64,000 bases of DNA from Dysgonomonas sp. 216 (GCF_010501065.1 NZ_QVMM01000003.1:62001-126000), one strand, 5' to 3'. Counted from the stretch's first letter, positions 8,976 to 18,206 are shown. A program made the numbers and translations. The notes: a model not told the origin generated them from the sequence alone.

Positions 8976-10469
8976 ATGAGTTTATCAAATCAATCACCTA
9001 CACTGGAAGAGATCCAGAGCTTTGAAGGAAAATACCCTAAACAACTGTGGCTTCTATTTACTGTTGAAATGTGGGAGCGTTTCTGTTTTTATGGAATGCG
9101 AGGAATTCTTACTATTTTCATGATAGATCAACTATTGATTGCTGAGGATGAGGCGAAATTAACATATGCAGCTATTCAGTCGTTTGTATATGCTTTCACT
9201 TTCTTAGGAGGAATATTTGCAGATAAGGTATTGGGATTCAAAAAATCGTTGTTGTTTGGAGCTCTGTTAATGATTCTTGGTAATGGCTTAGTTGCTTTAT
9301 CGCCACAAGATTTATTTTTCATAGGTATTTCGCTTGTTGTAATTGGAACAGGATTTTTCAAACCTAATATTTCGTCAATGGTTGGCGATTTATATAAAGA
9401 AGGTGATGCTCGTAAAGAAGCTGGATTTAGTATGTTTTATGCTGGAATAAATGTTGGTGCATTTATGGGGGGTACTTTGTGTGTATACTTAGGTAAAACC
9501 TATTCTTGGCAATTGGCTTTTTTAGCTGCATCAATAGTAATGCTTCTGGGTTTAATAACGTTTGTATTTACAAAAAAATATCTTGGTCCTATTGGCGATT
9601 CTCCTTTAAAAAATTTACTGCCAAATAAGCGCCGCCTGAAAGAGCTTGCTGTATACATAATTGCAGTTTTAACTATACCATTTATATATGTAATGATACA
9701 AAACACCAATTATACCGATTATTTCATGTATATTATTGGACCTGCATCATTGGCTTTCTTCTTTTATAAGTGGTTTCAGGAAAAAGATATAATTGCTCGT
9801 AAAAAATTGATAGCTGCATTATTATTTATTCTTTTTTCTATCGTATTTTTTGCCTTATTTGAACAAGCCGGAGGAGCCTTGGCCGTATTTGCTTTAAATA
9901 ATTTACATGATAAATTACTCTTTTTTCATATTGATCCCAATATAGTGAATAATAGCTCAAATGCTTTTTTTGTTATAGCGTTTAGTCCGTTACTGGGGCT
10001 ATTCTGGTTGTGGTTAAATAAAAGGAAGAAAGAACCAAGTACAGTTGTTAAATTTGGCTTAGGATTTATTCTCTTAGCTCTGTCGTATATGATAATGTAT
10101 TCATTGATTTATTTTGCTAATCAAAATGGTATGACCTCTTTAAATGTCTTTACTGGTGGATATTTGGTTATGACGCTTGCCGAGCTTTGCATTTCGCCCA
10201 TAGGCTTGTCGATGATAACTAATCTTTCGCCTAAAAATATGGCTGGAACGATGATGGGGTTGTGGTTTCTTGGTAGTGCATATGGGCAGTATATTGCAGG
10301 ATTGTTAGGAGCAAATGTTGTTACAGCGGCAGAGGGAGCTTCTAATCTAGATAAATTAATTTCATATTGTCAGGGATATCAGCAACTAGCTATAGGTGCT
10401 ATAATTGTAGCTGTATTAATGTTTATTTTGATACCCGTATTTCGTAAATTAATGCAGGGCTCAAAATAA
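8976..10469 (+). CDS. Proton-dependent oligopeptide transporter, POT/PTR2 family
   Basis: The 497-residue polytopic inner-membrane protein of the major facilitator superfamily imports di- and tripeptides with protons. The first helix carries the POT signature EMWERFCFYG at about residues 31-40, whose two Glu and the Arg couple proton and peptide. The loop GGIFADKVLGFKK and FFKPNISSMVGDLY (PTR2 signature region, about 128-141) follow. About 12-14 hydrophobic helices are visible. The C-terminal half contains FEQAGGALAVFA and LCISPIGLSMITNL, the usual second-half landmarks. It has its own promoter and terminator, so it is monocistronic. Peptide size preference is not predictable. Confidence 0.93.
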   Translation: MSLSNQSPTLEEIQSFEGKYPKQLWLLFTVEMWERFCFYGMRGILTIFMIDQLLIAEDEAKLTYAAIQSFVYAFTFLGGIFADKVLGFKKSLLFGALLMILGNGLVALSPQDLFFIGISLVVIGTGFFKPNISSMVGDLYKEGDARKEAGFSMFYAGINVGAFMGGTLCVYLGKTYSWQLAFLAASIVMLLGLITFVFTKKYLGPIGDSPLKNLLPNKRRLKELAVYIIAVLTIPFIYVMIQNTNYTDYFMYIIGPASLAFFFYKWFQEKDIIARKKLIAALLFILFSIVFFALFEQAGGALAVFALNNLHDKLLFFHIDPNIVNNSSNAFFVIAFSPLLGLFWLWLNKRKKEPSTVVKFGLGFILLALSYMIMYSLIYFANQNGMTSLNVFTGGYLVMTLAELCISPIGLSMITNLSPKNMAGTMMGLWFLGSAYGQYIAGLLGANVVTAAEGASNLDKLISYCQGYQQLAIGAIIVAVLMFILIPVFRKLMQGSK

Positions 10470-10491
10470 AAACATAATATAACAAAGCCTT

Positions 10492-10527
10492 AAAAGGTCT
10501 TAAGCTAAAACTTAAGGCCTTTTGTTT
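10492..10527 (+). terminator. Terminator after the POT transporter
   Basis: A 13-bp stem with one T-G wobble (10492-10504 with 10511-10523), a 6-base loop and a T-rich tail. The tail runs into a -7 box for the next gene. Confidence 0.85.
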
Positions 10528-10535
10528 TATCTTTG
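10528..10535 (+). promoter_or_regulatory. -7 box for the DUF454 gene
   Basis: TATCTTTG is an exact TAnnTTTG, 26 nt before the ATG at 10561. The hairpin of the preceding terminator occupies the -33 region. Confidence 0.6.
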
Positions 10536-10560
10536 TAGCCGGGAAAATAAATTAGATGCA

Positions 10561-10980
10561 ATGCTTAAATACATATATATATTGGGTGGAACAATATCGT
10601 TAAGCTTAGGCTTTTTAGGGTTAATTGTGCCGGGTATTCCCACAACTCCATTTGTTTTACTTACAGGTTTTTTATATGCAAAAAGTTCGCCCCGTTTATA
10701 TAGTCGTTTAGAAAAAAACAAATTAACAGGAGCATGCCTCAGAGGTGTAAAAGACGGCTTTAGCCTTAAAGTAAGATTGTTTTTATTAATGTTAATGTGG
10801 ACAATGGTGTCGATAACCGCATTCGTTGTTTTTAGGGATGGAGTAATGTTTTACGTGATGTTTGGCTTAGGTGTAATAGGCACAATATCCCAGTTGTTAT
10901 TTGTTAAGAAAAAAAGACCAATAGTAGAGATTCTGATAGATGAAAGCGATGAAAAGAGTAATGATAGCTATCGAAAATAA
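10561..10980 (+). CDS. DUF454 (YbaN-like) small inner-membrane protein
   Basis: The 139-residue membrane protein belongs to the DUF454/YbaN family, whose function is unknown. It opens with a hydrophobic helix and the family landmark GLIVPGIPTTPFVLL at about residues 20-34, then YAKSSPRLYSRLEKNK, a short basic loop, and two more hydrophobic helices at about 72-105. The frame is open upstream to a TTG at 10522, but that would place the -7 box at 10528-10535 inside the gene. The ATG at 10561 also gives the usual family start, so it is preferred. Single gene. Confidence 0.85.
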   Translation: MLKYIYILGGTISLSLGFLGLIVPGIPTTPFVLLTGFLYAKSSPRLYSRLEKNKLTGACLRGVKDGFSLKVRLFLLMLMWTMVSITAFVVFRDGVMFYVMFGLGVIGTISQLLFVKKKRPIVEILIDESDEKSNDSYRK

Positions 10981-11101
10981 TTAAAAACATTATTGTAATT
11001 ATAGCATAATTTATTTTCTTTGTATTGAATGGCTATAAAAGAGTGAAGATAAACCTATAAAGACTACATAAAAAAGCTTATTATAAATTTAAAACAATAG
11101 A

Positions 11102-11410
11102 ATGAAAATGGAAAACAAGGATCAACAAAACCAAATACAAATAGAGCTAACAGACGAAGTTGCTCAAGGTATATATTCGAATCTTGCGATTATATCGCAT
11201 TCAACGTCGGAGTTTGTTATAGATTTTGTACGTATTGTACCGGGAGTTCCGAAAGCGAAAGTTAAATCGAGAATTATTTTAACGCCCGAACATGCAAAGC
11301 GATTGTTATTAGCTTTAAAAGATAATGTGTCGAAATACGAATCGCAAAACGAGACTATCAAATTAGATAATAAAGGAGGATTCTTTCCCCCGGTAGGAGG
11401 TGAAGCTTAA
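11102..11410 (+). CDS. DUF3467 family protein
   Basis: The 102-residue soluble protein matches DUF3467, a small conserved family of unknown function common in Bacteroidetes. Landmarks are QIELTDEVAQGIYSNLAIISHSTSEF (first half), DFVRIVPG and SRIILTPEHAKRLLLAL, followed by a flexible tail ending FFPPVGGEA. It has no signal peptide or membrane segment. The start could be either of two in-frame ATGs at 11102 or 11108. It sits alone between the DUF454 gene and the cytochrome bd operon. Confidence 0.85.
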   Translation: MKMENKDQQNQIQIELTDEVAQGIYSNLAIISHSTSEFVIDFVRIVPGVPKAKVKSRIILTPEHAKRLLLALKDNVSKYESQNETIKLDNKGGFFPPVGGEA

Positions 11411-11533
11411 GCTCCTGTTTTTTTGAGGCATAAAAGTTAAAGTTGTGAAAGTCGAATTTCCAAACTATTTGGTAAGCAAAGCAGTTACCAATGCTTTTAG
11501 CCTTCTATATAAAGAATATTGAAGAATGTAAAT

Positions 11534-11579
11534 AAATAACGAATCCCCGCCGAACATTTTCAGTGGGGATTCGTTATTT
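11534..11579 (+). terminator. Long hairpin, probable terminator of the DUF3467 unit
   Basis: A perfect 15-bp stem AAATAACGAATCCCC / GGGGATTCGTTATTT with a 16-base loop. The tail is T-poor, so termination is probable rather than certain. Confidence 0.55.
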
Positions 11580-11618
11580 ATATGTATATTACAATTGTTT
11601 CGTATAAAACGATTGACC

Positions 11619-11644
11619 GAAAATTATAATTGAAAATTATAATT
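11619..11644. repeat. Tandem 13-bp duplication
   Basis: GAAAATTATAATT occurs twice back to back, about 80 bp before the putative cyd -7 box. Confidence 0.6.
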
Positions 11645-11763
11645 GTTTGATAAACAGGGGTCTTGTTGAAACAAGGAAAAGAAGTATATTAAACTTTCTT
11701 ATTAATGTCAAGGTGCGTCGTTTATCTTTAAATTAAGTTATAAATATTATTTATATGTAATAG

Positions 11764-12012
11764 ATGGAAGGGGAAACACAAAAATTCAATTTCTATAGCA
11801 TGTTCAGGGATGGGTTTCGAAATATGACCCTTGGAAAAACTTTATGGATTTTGGTTATTATAAAACTTATTATAATGTTTCTGATACTACGTCCGTTTTT
11901 TTTTCCGAATTTCTTGGGTTCGAAATTTGATGATAGCGAAGATAAAGCCGATTATGTTCGCCAGCAACTTATCGAAAGAACAGAATCGGAAAGCGAAGAT
12001 AAAAGAAACTAA
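11764..12012 (+). CDS. DUF4492 family small membrane protein, cytochrome bd-associated
   Basis: This 82-residue protein has a single transmembrane helix at about residues 27-46 (LWILVIIKLIIMFLILRPFF) and a charged C-terminal tail (DDSEDKADYVRQQ...). It fits DUF4492, a family found immediately before cydA in Bacteroidetes. By position it is a candidate small subunit or assembly factor of the cytochrome bd oxidase, analogous to CydX but unrelated in sequence. This role is inferred from synteny and size. It is 32 bp before cydA, on the same strand, and surely cotranscribed. Confidence 0.85.
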   Translation: MEGETQKFNFYSMFRDGFRNMTLGKTLWILVIIKLIIMFLILRPFFFPNFLGSKFDDSEDKADYVRQQLIERTESESEDKRN

Positions 12013-12044
12013 TATTATATTAATACCTTAACAATACTAACCTT

Positions 12045-13589
12045 ATGGAATTTTTAAGCACTTCGTTAATTGATTGGTCGCGGCTGCAATTTGCCATGAC
12101 AGCAATGTATCATTGGCTGTTTGTTCCTTTAACATTAGGTTTGGGTGTCATTATGTCTATCATGGAAACTATGTATGTAAAGACAGGCAACGAACAATGG
12201 AAAAAAACAGCTAAATTTTGGATGAATATTTTTGGAATCAATTTCGCTATAGGAGTTGCAACCGGACTTATTCTTGAATTTCAGTTTGGAACAAACTGGT
12301 CGAATTACAGTTGGTTTGTTGGCGATATATTTGGTGCGCCATTAGCGATTGAAGCAATTGTTGCTTTTTTTCTGGAAGCTACATTTATATCTATTATGTT
12401 TTTCGGATGGAAACGAGTTAGTAAAAAAGCTCACTTGGCTGCAACATGGTTAACTGTTACAGGAGCAACAATTTCGGCCTTGTGGATACTTGTTGCTAAT
12501 GCGTGGATGCAATATCCCATAGGTATGGAATTTAATCCCGATACTACGCGCAACGAAATGATAGATTTTTGGGCTGTAGCATTGTCTCCGGTAGCTATCA
12601 ACAAATTTTTCCATACAGTTATTTCTTGTTGGATTTTAGGTAGCGTATTTGTTATTGGAGTAGCATCGTGGTATATACTAAAAAAACGTAATCTGGAGTT
12701 TGCCAGACAAAGTATAAAAATAGCTTCGGTTTTCGGACTTATAGCTTCTTTGTTAACGCTTTATACAGGTGATGGTTCGGCATATCATGTCGCTCAACGG
12801 CAACCAATGAAACTGGCAGCAATGGAAGGCTTGTATGAAGGACAAAATGGAACAGGGCTTGTTGTTGTCGCAATACCTAATTTAGATAAAAAATCGTATA
12901 ATGACGGAAAAGATGCTTTTGTGTTTGATATAAGTATTCCTAAAATGTTGTCATTTTTAGGATATCGCGATTTTGATGCCTTTGTCCCCGGTATAAAAGA
13001 TATTATTGATGGTGGATATCAAACAGAAGGCGGCATTGCTCTTTCTTTTGCCGAAAAGCAAGCCCGAGGTAAACAAGCACACGAAGAATGGAAAGCATAT
13101 AAACAAGCTAAAAAAGAGGGCGATATTGAATCGGCGGAAATTCATAAAGAAAAATTAAAAGAAAATTATGCATATTTTGGCTATTCATATTTAGATTCGC
13201 CCGAAGATTTAATTCCTAATATACCGTTAACATTCTGGTCGTTCAGGGTGATGGTTGGTTTAGGATGTTTCTTCATTTTATTATTTATACTGGTGCTTTA
13301 TTTTGATTATAAAAAGACCTTACAAAATAAAAAATGGTTACTCTGGTTGTCGGTGTTCTCTATACCTTTAGCTTATATTGCAGGGCAGGCAGGTTGGATT
13401 GTAGCCGAAGTAGGTCGTCAACCGTGGACAATACAAGATGTTTTACCTGTTCAGGCTGCAGTTTCGGCACTATCAACGGGTTCGGTAATGGTAACTTTCT
13501 TTTTATTCCTTGTGCTATTTACAGCATTATTGATTGCAGAAATACGAATTATGTTGAACCAAATAAAAAAGGGACCTGAAGCAGAATAG
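12045..13589 (+). CDS. cydA: Cytochrome bd quinol oxidase subunit I
   Basis: The 514-residue polytopic membrane subunit carries haems b558, b595 and d. It oxidises menaquinol and reduces oxygen with high affinity, protecting anaerobes under microoxic conditions. The axial His is at about residue 23 (MTAMYHWLFVPLT), a second His at about 190 (NKFFHTVISCW), and the Glu pair near 103 and 111 lies in LAIEAIVAFFLEATF. The quinol loop KLAAMEGLYEGQNG and the conserved GRQPWTIQDVLP are present, as is SFRVMVGLG with the haem-ligand Met. The length is typical. Upstream is DUF4492 and downstream cydB. Confidence 0.97.
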   Translation: MEFLSTSLIDWSRLQFAMTAMYHWLFVPLTLGLGVIMSIMETMYVKTGNEQWKKTAKFWMNIFGINFAIGVATGLILEFQFGTNWSNYSWFVGDIFGAPLAIEAIVAFFLEATFISIMFFGWKRVSKKAHLAATWLTVTGATISALWILVANAWMQYPIGMEFNPDTTRNEMIDFWAVALSPVAINKFFHTVISCWILGSVFVIGVASWYILKKRNLEFARQSIKIASVFGLIASLLTLYTGDGSAYHVAQRQPMKLAAMEGLYEGQNGTGLVVVAIPNLDKKSYNDGKDAFVFDISIPKMLSFLGYRDFDAFVPGIKDIIDGGYQTEGGIALSFAEKQARGKQAHEEWKAYKQAKKEGDIESAEIHKEKLKENYAYFGYSYLDSPEDLIPNIPLTFWSFRVMVGLGCFFILLFILVLYFDYKKTLQNKKWLLWLSVFSIPLAYIAGQAGWIVAEVGRQPWTIQDVLPVQAAVSALSTGSVMVTFFLFLVLFTALLIAEIRIMLNQIKKGPEAE

Positions 13590-13627
13590 TTTAATGGGAA
13601 TTCTTTTTTATTAAAAAATATAAAGTT

Positions 13628-14791
13628 ATGTTCGAATATTCATTTTTACAGCATTACTGGTGGTTTCTAATTAGCCTGATAGGTGGTATATTGGTGTTTT
13701 TGCTTTTTGTACAAGGTGGTCAATCCATGATTTTTTCATTGGCTAAGACCAAAGAGCATCGTATAATATTGATAAATGCTCTTGGACGCAAATGGGAATA
13801 TACATTTACTACTTTAGTTACATTTGGAGGGGCGTTATTTGCTTCATTTCCATTGTTTTATTCAACAAGTTTTGGAGGGGCGTACTGGGTGTGGATGGCT
13901 ATTCTATTTTGTTTCGTAATTCAAGCTGTTGCTTACGAGTATCATTCAAAACCGGGTAATACCTATGGAATGAAAACTTATCGTTGGTTTTTATTTATTA
14001 ACGGATTGTTGGGTACATTCCTTATTGGTGTGGCGGTTGCTACATTCTTTACCGGTTCGGAGTTTGGTGTTAATAAAGGTAATATTATAAATAATGTTAC
14101 AAATGATCCTTTGGCTCTCACTATTAGTCGTTGGCAAAATGCTTGGCATGGTCTGGAGGCTTTAGCTAATTTTCGAAATTTAAGTCTGGGATTAACTGTG
14201 TTTTTTCTGGCTCGCACATTGGCTTGTTTATTCTTTATAAATCGTTTGCAAGATCAGGATATGGTAAAACGCTCACGTAAATTTTTATTATATAATGGTT
14301 TACCGTTTGTTGTATTCTTTCTGGTATTTGTAATATGGACATTTTTATCGGAAGGATTTGCTGTAAATCCGGCTACAAATGAAGTTTATATGGAGCAATA
14401 CAAATATTTCAATAATCTGATTGAAATGCCTGTTGTTTTTGCTTTATTCGTGATTGGTGTTTTAGCTGTATTGTATGGTATTGGGCGCAGCCTTATGTCA
14501 GAGAAGTTTTCGTATGGAATCTTTTTTGCAGGGGTAGGTACGGTCTTAACTGTTTGCTGTTTATTATTAATAACAGGATTCAATAACACAGCATATTATC
14601 CATCAACTTACGACTTACAGGCTTCGTTAACAATCCAGAATTCGTCGTCAAGTGAATTTACTTTAACAGCTATGACGTATGTGTCATTCCTTGTTCCTTT
14701 TGTTTTAGCATATATTGTTTATGCATGGAGTGCATTAGAGCGAAAAAAATTTGACAGTAAAGACTTAAAAGAGGACGGACATGTTTATTGA
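13628..14791 (+). CDS. cydB: Cytochrome bd quinol oxidase subunit II
   Basis: The 387-residue partner subunit of CydA has 8-9 membrane helices. It stabilises the haem-containing subunit. Landmarks are WWFLISLIGGILVFLLFVQGGQ near the N-terminus, LGRKWEYTFTTLVTFGGALFASFP (about 55-78) and WHGLEALANFRNLSLGL (about 175-191). Bacteroidetes CydB proteins have this KWE...TFGGALFASFP form. It lies 38 bp downstream of cydA, and the operon ends at the hairpin at 14821-14846. No cydDC transporter is nearby. Confidence 0.95.
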   Translation: MFEYSFLQHYWWFLISLIGGILVFLLFVQGGQSMIFSLAKTKEHRIILINALGRKWEYTFTTLVTFGGALFASFPLFYSTSFGGAYWVWMAILFCFVIQAVAYEYHSKPGNTYGMKTYRWFLFINGLLGTFLIGVAVATFFTGSEFGVNKGNIINNVTNDPLALTISRWQNAWHGLEALANFRNLSLGLTVFFLARTLACLFFINRLQDQDMVKRSRKFLLYNGLPFVVFFLVFVIWTFLSEGFAVNPATNEVYMEQYKYFNNLIEMPVVFALFVIGVLAVLYGIGRSLMSEKFSYGIFFAGVGTVLTVCCLLLITGFNNTAYYPSTYDLQASLTIQNSSSSEFTLTAMTYVSFLVPFVLAYIVYAWSALERKKFDSKDLKEDGHVY

Positions 14792-14820
14792 TATTTTGTA
14801 ATTCCGGAATATTTCGATAT

Positions 14821-14846
14821 AAAACAGCCTTTCGGGGCTGTTTTTC
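14821..14846 (+). terminator. Terminator of the cyd operon
   Basis: AACAGCC / GGCTGTT stem with a 6-base loop (TTTCGG) and a following T-run. Confidence 0.85.
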
Positions 14847-14892
14847 GTTTATACTTATATGGGTATATTATTCTTATTTGCTTAAAATTGTG

Positions 14893-14900
14893 TAGCTTTG
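14893..14900 (+). promoter_or_regulatory. -7 box for the der operon
   Basis: TAGCTTTG is an exact TAnnTTTG, 28 nt before the der ATG. A TTTG at 14877-14880 is only 12 bp away, too close to count as a normal -33 box. Confidence 0.6.
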
Positions 14901-14927
14901 CGCTAAATTTATAGATAAGTTCTTAAT

Positions 14928-16241
14928 ATGGGAAATTTAGTAGCGATAGTTGGCCGTCCTAATGTAGGTAAATCGACATTGTTTAATCGATTAACGGAGT
15001 CGCGTCAGGCGATAGTAGACGAAACGTCAGGCACAACTCGCGATCGTCAATATGGAAAAGTAGAGTGGGGTGGACAAGAGTTTTCGTTAGTCGATACCGG
15101 AGGTTGGGTTATAAACTCTGACGATATTTTTGAAGAAGAAATAAATAAACAGGTACATATTGCTATTGAAGAAGCCGATGTTATTTTGTTTGTTGTAGAT
15201 GTGATGAATGGATTAACAGACTTGGATCAAAGTGTTGCTAACATTTTACGCAGGACAACTAAACCCATATTATTAGTGTCGAATAAGGCCGATAACTTTA
15301 ATTTACATGCCCAATCAGCCGAGTTTTATGCTTTAGGTTTGGGCGATCCAGTAAATATATCGGCAATAAATGGTTCTGGTACAGGCGATTTGTTAGACGA
15401 TATTATTTCAAAGTTTACAAAGAAAGAAGAGGAAGAGGTTTTGGAGGAAATTCCTCGTATAGCAATAGTTGGTAGACCTAACGCTGGAAAATCTTCATTC
15501 GTAAATGCTCTTTTAGGCGAAGACAGAAATATTGTTACAAACATAGCAGGAACTACCCGTGATTCAATCTATACTCGTTTCGATAAATTTAATATGGATT
15601 TTTATCTGGTTGATACGGCGGGTATTAGAAAAAAAGGAAAAGTTGAAGAGGGCTTAGAGTATTATTCGGTTATCCGATCGATAAGAGCAATAGAAAATTC
15701 AGATGTATGTGTACTTATGCTTGATGCAACACAGGGTATCGAAAGTCAGGATTTGAATATATTTTCGCTTATACAAAAAAACCGTAAGGGATTGGTTGTG
15801 TGCATAAATAAGTGGGATTTGGTCGAAAATAAAGAGCAAATCGTAATTAAAACTTTCGAGAATGCGATACGAAATAGGTTAGCTCCATTTACCGATTTTC
15901 CAATAATATTTGCATCAGCTCTTACCAAACAACGTATTCTAAAAGTATTGGAAACAGCAAAAGAGGTTTATGCCCGTAGAAAAACAAAAATACCTACACA
16001 TAAATTGAATGAGGTGATGCTTCCTATAATAGAAAACACTCCACCTCCGTCCAATAAAGGTAAGTATGTAAAAATAAAGTATGTAACACAAATACCTCAT
16101 ACCCAAGTACCTACTTTTGTGTTTTTTTGCAATTTACCTCAATGGGTAAAAGACCCCTATAAGCGTTTTCTTGAAAATCGTATTCGCGATCATTGGGATT
16201 TATCCGGAACACCTATTAATATAATAATAAGGGAAAAATAG
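14928..16241 (+). CDS. der: Ribosome assembly GTPase Der (EngA)
   Basis: The 437-residue GTPase with two tandem G domains is needed for 50S subunit maturation. The first P-loop GRPNVGKST is at about residues 8-16 with DTGGW as G3, and NKAD as G4. The second P-loop GRPNAGKSS is at about 181-189 with DTAGI and NKWD. A KH-like C-terminal domain follows ([10 protein letters not shown] and [22 protein letters not shown]). The length is normal and the start is clear. It is the first gene of an apparent operon with the UbiA and radical SAM genes, spaced 20 and 19 bp. Confidence 0.97.
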   Translation: MGNLVAIVGRPNVGKSTLFNRLTESRQAIVDETSGTTRDRQYGKVEWGGQEFSLVDTGGWVINSDDIFEEEINKQVHIAIEEADVILFVVDVMNGLTDLDQSVANILRRTTKPILLVSNKADNFNLHAQSAEFYALGLGDPVNISAINGSGTGDLLDDIISKFTKKEEEEVLEEIPRIAIVGRPNAGKSSFVNALLGEDRNIVTNIAGTTRDSIYTRFDKFNMDFYLVDTAGIRKKGKVEEGLEYYSVIRSIRAIENSDVCVLMLDATQGIESQDLNIFSLIQKNRKGLVVCINKWDLVENKEQIVIKTFENAIRNRLAPFTDFPIIFASALTKQRILKVLETAKEVYARRKTKIPTHKLNEVMLPIIENTPPPSNKGKYVKIKYVTQIPHTQVPTFVFFCNLPQWVKDPYKRFLENRIRDHWDLSGTPINIIIREK

Positions 16242-16261
16242 GACGAAAATAATACAGAATA

Positions 16262-17251
16262 ATGAATATAGTAAAATTCTGGTTTAAGAATGCACGCCCA
16301 CAATCGTTGCCACAAAGTGTCTTCCCCGCTGTTTTAGCGGTGTGTTTGGCATCATCTAATGATGATTTTTCCTTACTGTTAGGAGTGTTAGGTGTACTGG
16401 GGGTAATAATGGGGCATTTGGGGCTGAATTTATTTGATGATTATTTTGATTATAAAAAAAAGGATGCATCGTACCGTGATCGTATGGCTCACGAAGGTTT
16501 TCGTGCTCGCATAGGCAAGTGTTTATATCTTACAAATGGACAAACGACAGTCAAAAGCCTGTTGTTTGTATGTTGCATTTTTTGTGCTTTGGCTCTTTTG
16601 TGTGGCGCTGTAATCTGGTATTTTAGAGGAGAAAGTATACTATACATCGCTGTTATTACAGCGGTGTTAGGAATTTCATATTCAGGAATGCCTCTTCGCC
16701 TTAGTTATCATGGTTTAGGCGAAATTTTAATAGGTATAATATTTGGTCCGTTAGTAATGATGGGCACTTTTTATGCAGCATGTGGATTAATAAATCTCAC
16801 AGTTTTATTTATATCTATTCCCGTGGGGTTACTCGTAACCAACATTGTATATGTACATGCTATACTCGATTTCGAGCCAGATAAAAAAATAGGAAAACAC
16901 ACATTAGCTGTTTTACTTAATAACAAAAAGGCAATGCTTTTAGTTTTGTCCGTAATTTTGTTTACACCTTATCTTCTTATTTCATACGCGGTGTTTATGT
17001 CGTATGTTTCAAGTTATTATTTGCTGTTAATAATAACACTGCCCATGGCTGTTTCGTTATTTGCAATGATGGTAAAATTTGTAAAAAATCCCCATTACAG
17101 ATTTAGTCCGCGCATTTGGATGGGACCAATGGCTCATTGGGATAGATTACAGATTGCCGGAATAGATTGGTTTATGATCCGATGGTATTTAGCTAGAAAT
17201 TTATTATCGGCATTCTGCTTAATAGTTCTTGTTTTATCACTTATTGAGTAA
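16262..17251 (+). CDS. UbiA-family membrane prenyltransferase
   Basis: The 329-residue integral membrane protein has about nine hydrophobic helices and both Asp-rich motifs of the UbiA superfamily. The first is NLFDDYFDYKK at about 56-66, and the second is in DFEPDKKIGKHTLAV at about 203-217. Members transfer a prenyl chain from prenyl diphosphate to an aromatic or lipid acceptor. MenA of menaquinone synthesis is one possibility. However, there are no other men genes here, and the sequence has atypical insertions (RDRMAHEGFRARIGKC after motif one), so I do not name it menA. It is followed after 19 bp by a radical SAM gene, suggesting a joint pathway. Confidence 0.82.
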   Translation: MNIVKFWFKNARPQSLPQSVFPAVLAVCLASSNDDFSLLLGVLGVLGVIMGHLGLNLFDDYFDYKKKDASYRDRMAHEGFRARIGKCLYLTNGQTTVKSLLFVCCIFCALALLCGAVIWYFRGESILYIAVITAVLGISYSGMPLRLSYHGLGEILIGIIFGPLVMMGTFYAACGLINLTVLFISIPVGLLVTNIVYVHAILDFEPDKKIGKHTLAVLLNNKKAMLLVLSVILFTPYLLISYAVFMSYVSSYYLLLIITLPMAVSLFAMMVKFVKNPHYRFSPRIWMGPMAHWDRLQIAGIDWFMIRWYLARNLLSAFCLIVLVLSLIE

Positions 17252-17270
17252 TTTGTAAGTGTCTGGTATC

Positions 17271-18164
17271 ATGAATTCTACGTTCTATTTGCCTCTATGG
17301 TTTTTTAAGGCTAAGTTTTTGGGAAAGAAAGATCCATTGCAATCTGTTATATTTATTTCGGATAAGTGCAACTTGGCTTGTAAGCATTGTAATGTTTATT
17401 CACGCCAAAACCCCAATATAAAGACTTACGAACAGATAAAAGAAGAACTTGAATATTGCTATAAGCGGGGATCTCGTTTTGTCGACTTTGAGGGGGGAGA
17501 ACCTACAATCTGGACTGACGGAGACTATGATATAAATAGTCTTATAGCTTTGGCAAAACATATAGGATTTTTTTCTACTACTGTAACAACAAATGCGGTA
17601 TTACCTTTCGATAAATTAAAGGCAGATTCGATATGGGTAAGTCTTGATGGATTAGGCGAATATCATAACCGTATAAGAGGAAATGGTGTATTTGATAAAC
17701 TGGTAAAAAATATCGAGACAAGCGGTCATCCTGATTTAAGTGTTAATATGGTTGTTAATGCTTTGAACTATCAGTCTGTGGATGAAACTATTGAGTTTGT
17801 TAAAGATAATCCTTTTATAAAATCAATTTCGATAAACTTTCACACGCCTTATAAAGGAACAGAAAGCTTGTTTCTCAATTGGGATATTCGCTGTCAGGTT
17901 ATAGATAAAGTAATAGCATATAAGAAGAAAAAATATCCGATTATGAATTCGGTATCGGGACTTAAATTAATGAAACATAATAAGTTTAAGAAACAATGTT
18001 GGGTCTCGAATTTTATACTTGCTGATGGTACACGATTGAATACTTGTTCTGGCGAAAATGCAGGCATTTGCGATCAGTGTGGGTTATGTATGGCCGGAGA
18101 AATGCATAGTGTAATGACTTTAAAACCCGATACAATTTTAGCCGGAATGAGGCTACGTATGTAA
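17271..18164 (+). CDS. Radical SAM protein with C-terminal cysteine cluster
   Basis: The 297-residue enzyme has the radical SAM cluster motif C-x3-C-x2-C at Cys33, Cys37 and Cys40 (DKCNLACKHC), with the glycine-rich EGGEP motif about 45 residues later. The C-terminus contains five further cysteines (QCW..., NTCSG, and ICDQCGLC). These could bind an auxiliary iron-sulfur cluster, and their spacing recalls the tail of HpnH-like proteins, but this is a weak resemblance. The frame is open to a GTG at 17259; the ATG at 17271 is the likelier start. The gene is in an operon with the UbiA prenyltransferase, so a modified prenyl lipid or quinone is a plausible product. The substrate is unknown. Confidence 0.82.
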   Translation: MNSTFYLPLWFFKAKFLGKKDPLQSVIFISDKCNLACKHCNVYSRQNPNIKTYEQIKEELEYCYKRGSRFVDFEGGEPTIWTDGDYDINSLIALAKHIGFFSTTVTTNAVLPFDKLKADSIWVSLDGLGEYHNRIRGNGVFDKLVKNIETSGHPDLSVNMVVNALNYQSVDETIEFVKDNPFIKSISINFHTPYKGTESLFLNWDIRCQVIDKVIAYKKKKYPIMNSVSGLKLMKHNKFKKQCWVSNFILADGTRLNTCSGENAGICDQCGLCMAGEMHSVMTLKPDTILAGMRLRM

Positions 18165-18180
18165 TGAAAAGCTACTATCA

Positions 18181-18206
18181 GAAATGGTTTTTTATTCAAC
18201 CATTTT
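18181..18206 (+). terminator. Weak hairpin downstream of the radical SAM gene
   Basis: AAATGGTT / AACCATTT stem with an 8-base T-rich loop but no T-run after it. It may be a poor terminator or a leader structure for efp. Confidence 0.35.

Larger units (their letters stand above)
11411..11763. other. Non-coding region between DUF3467 gene and the cyd operon
   Basis: No gene is visible in these 350 bases. They contain a 15-bp perfect hairpin (11534-11579), a tandem duplication of a 13-mer (GAAAATTATAATT at 11619-11631 and 11632-11644) and a near-consensus -7 box TATCTTTA at 11723-11730, which may drive the cyd operon. Confidence 0.55.
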
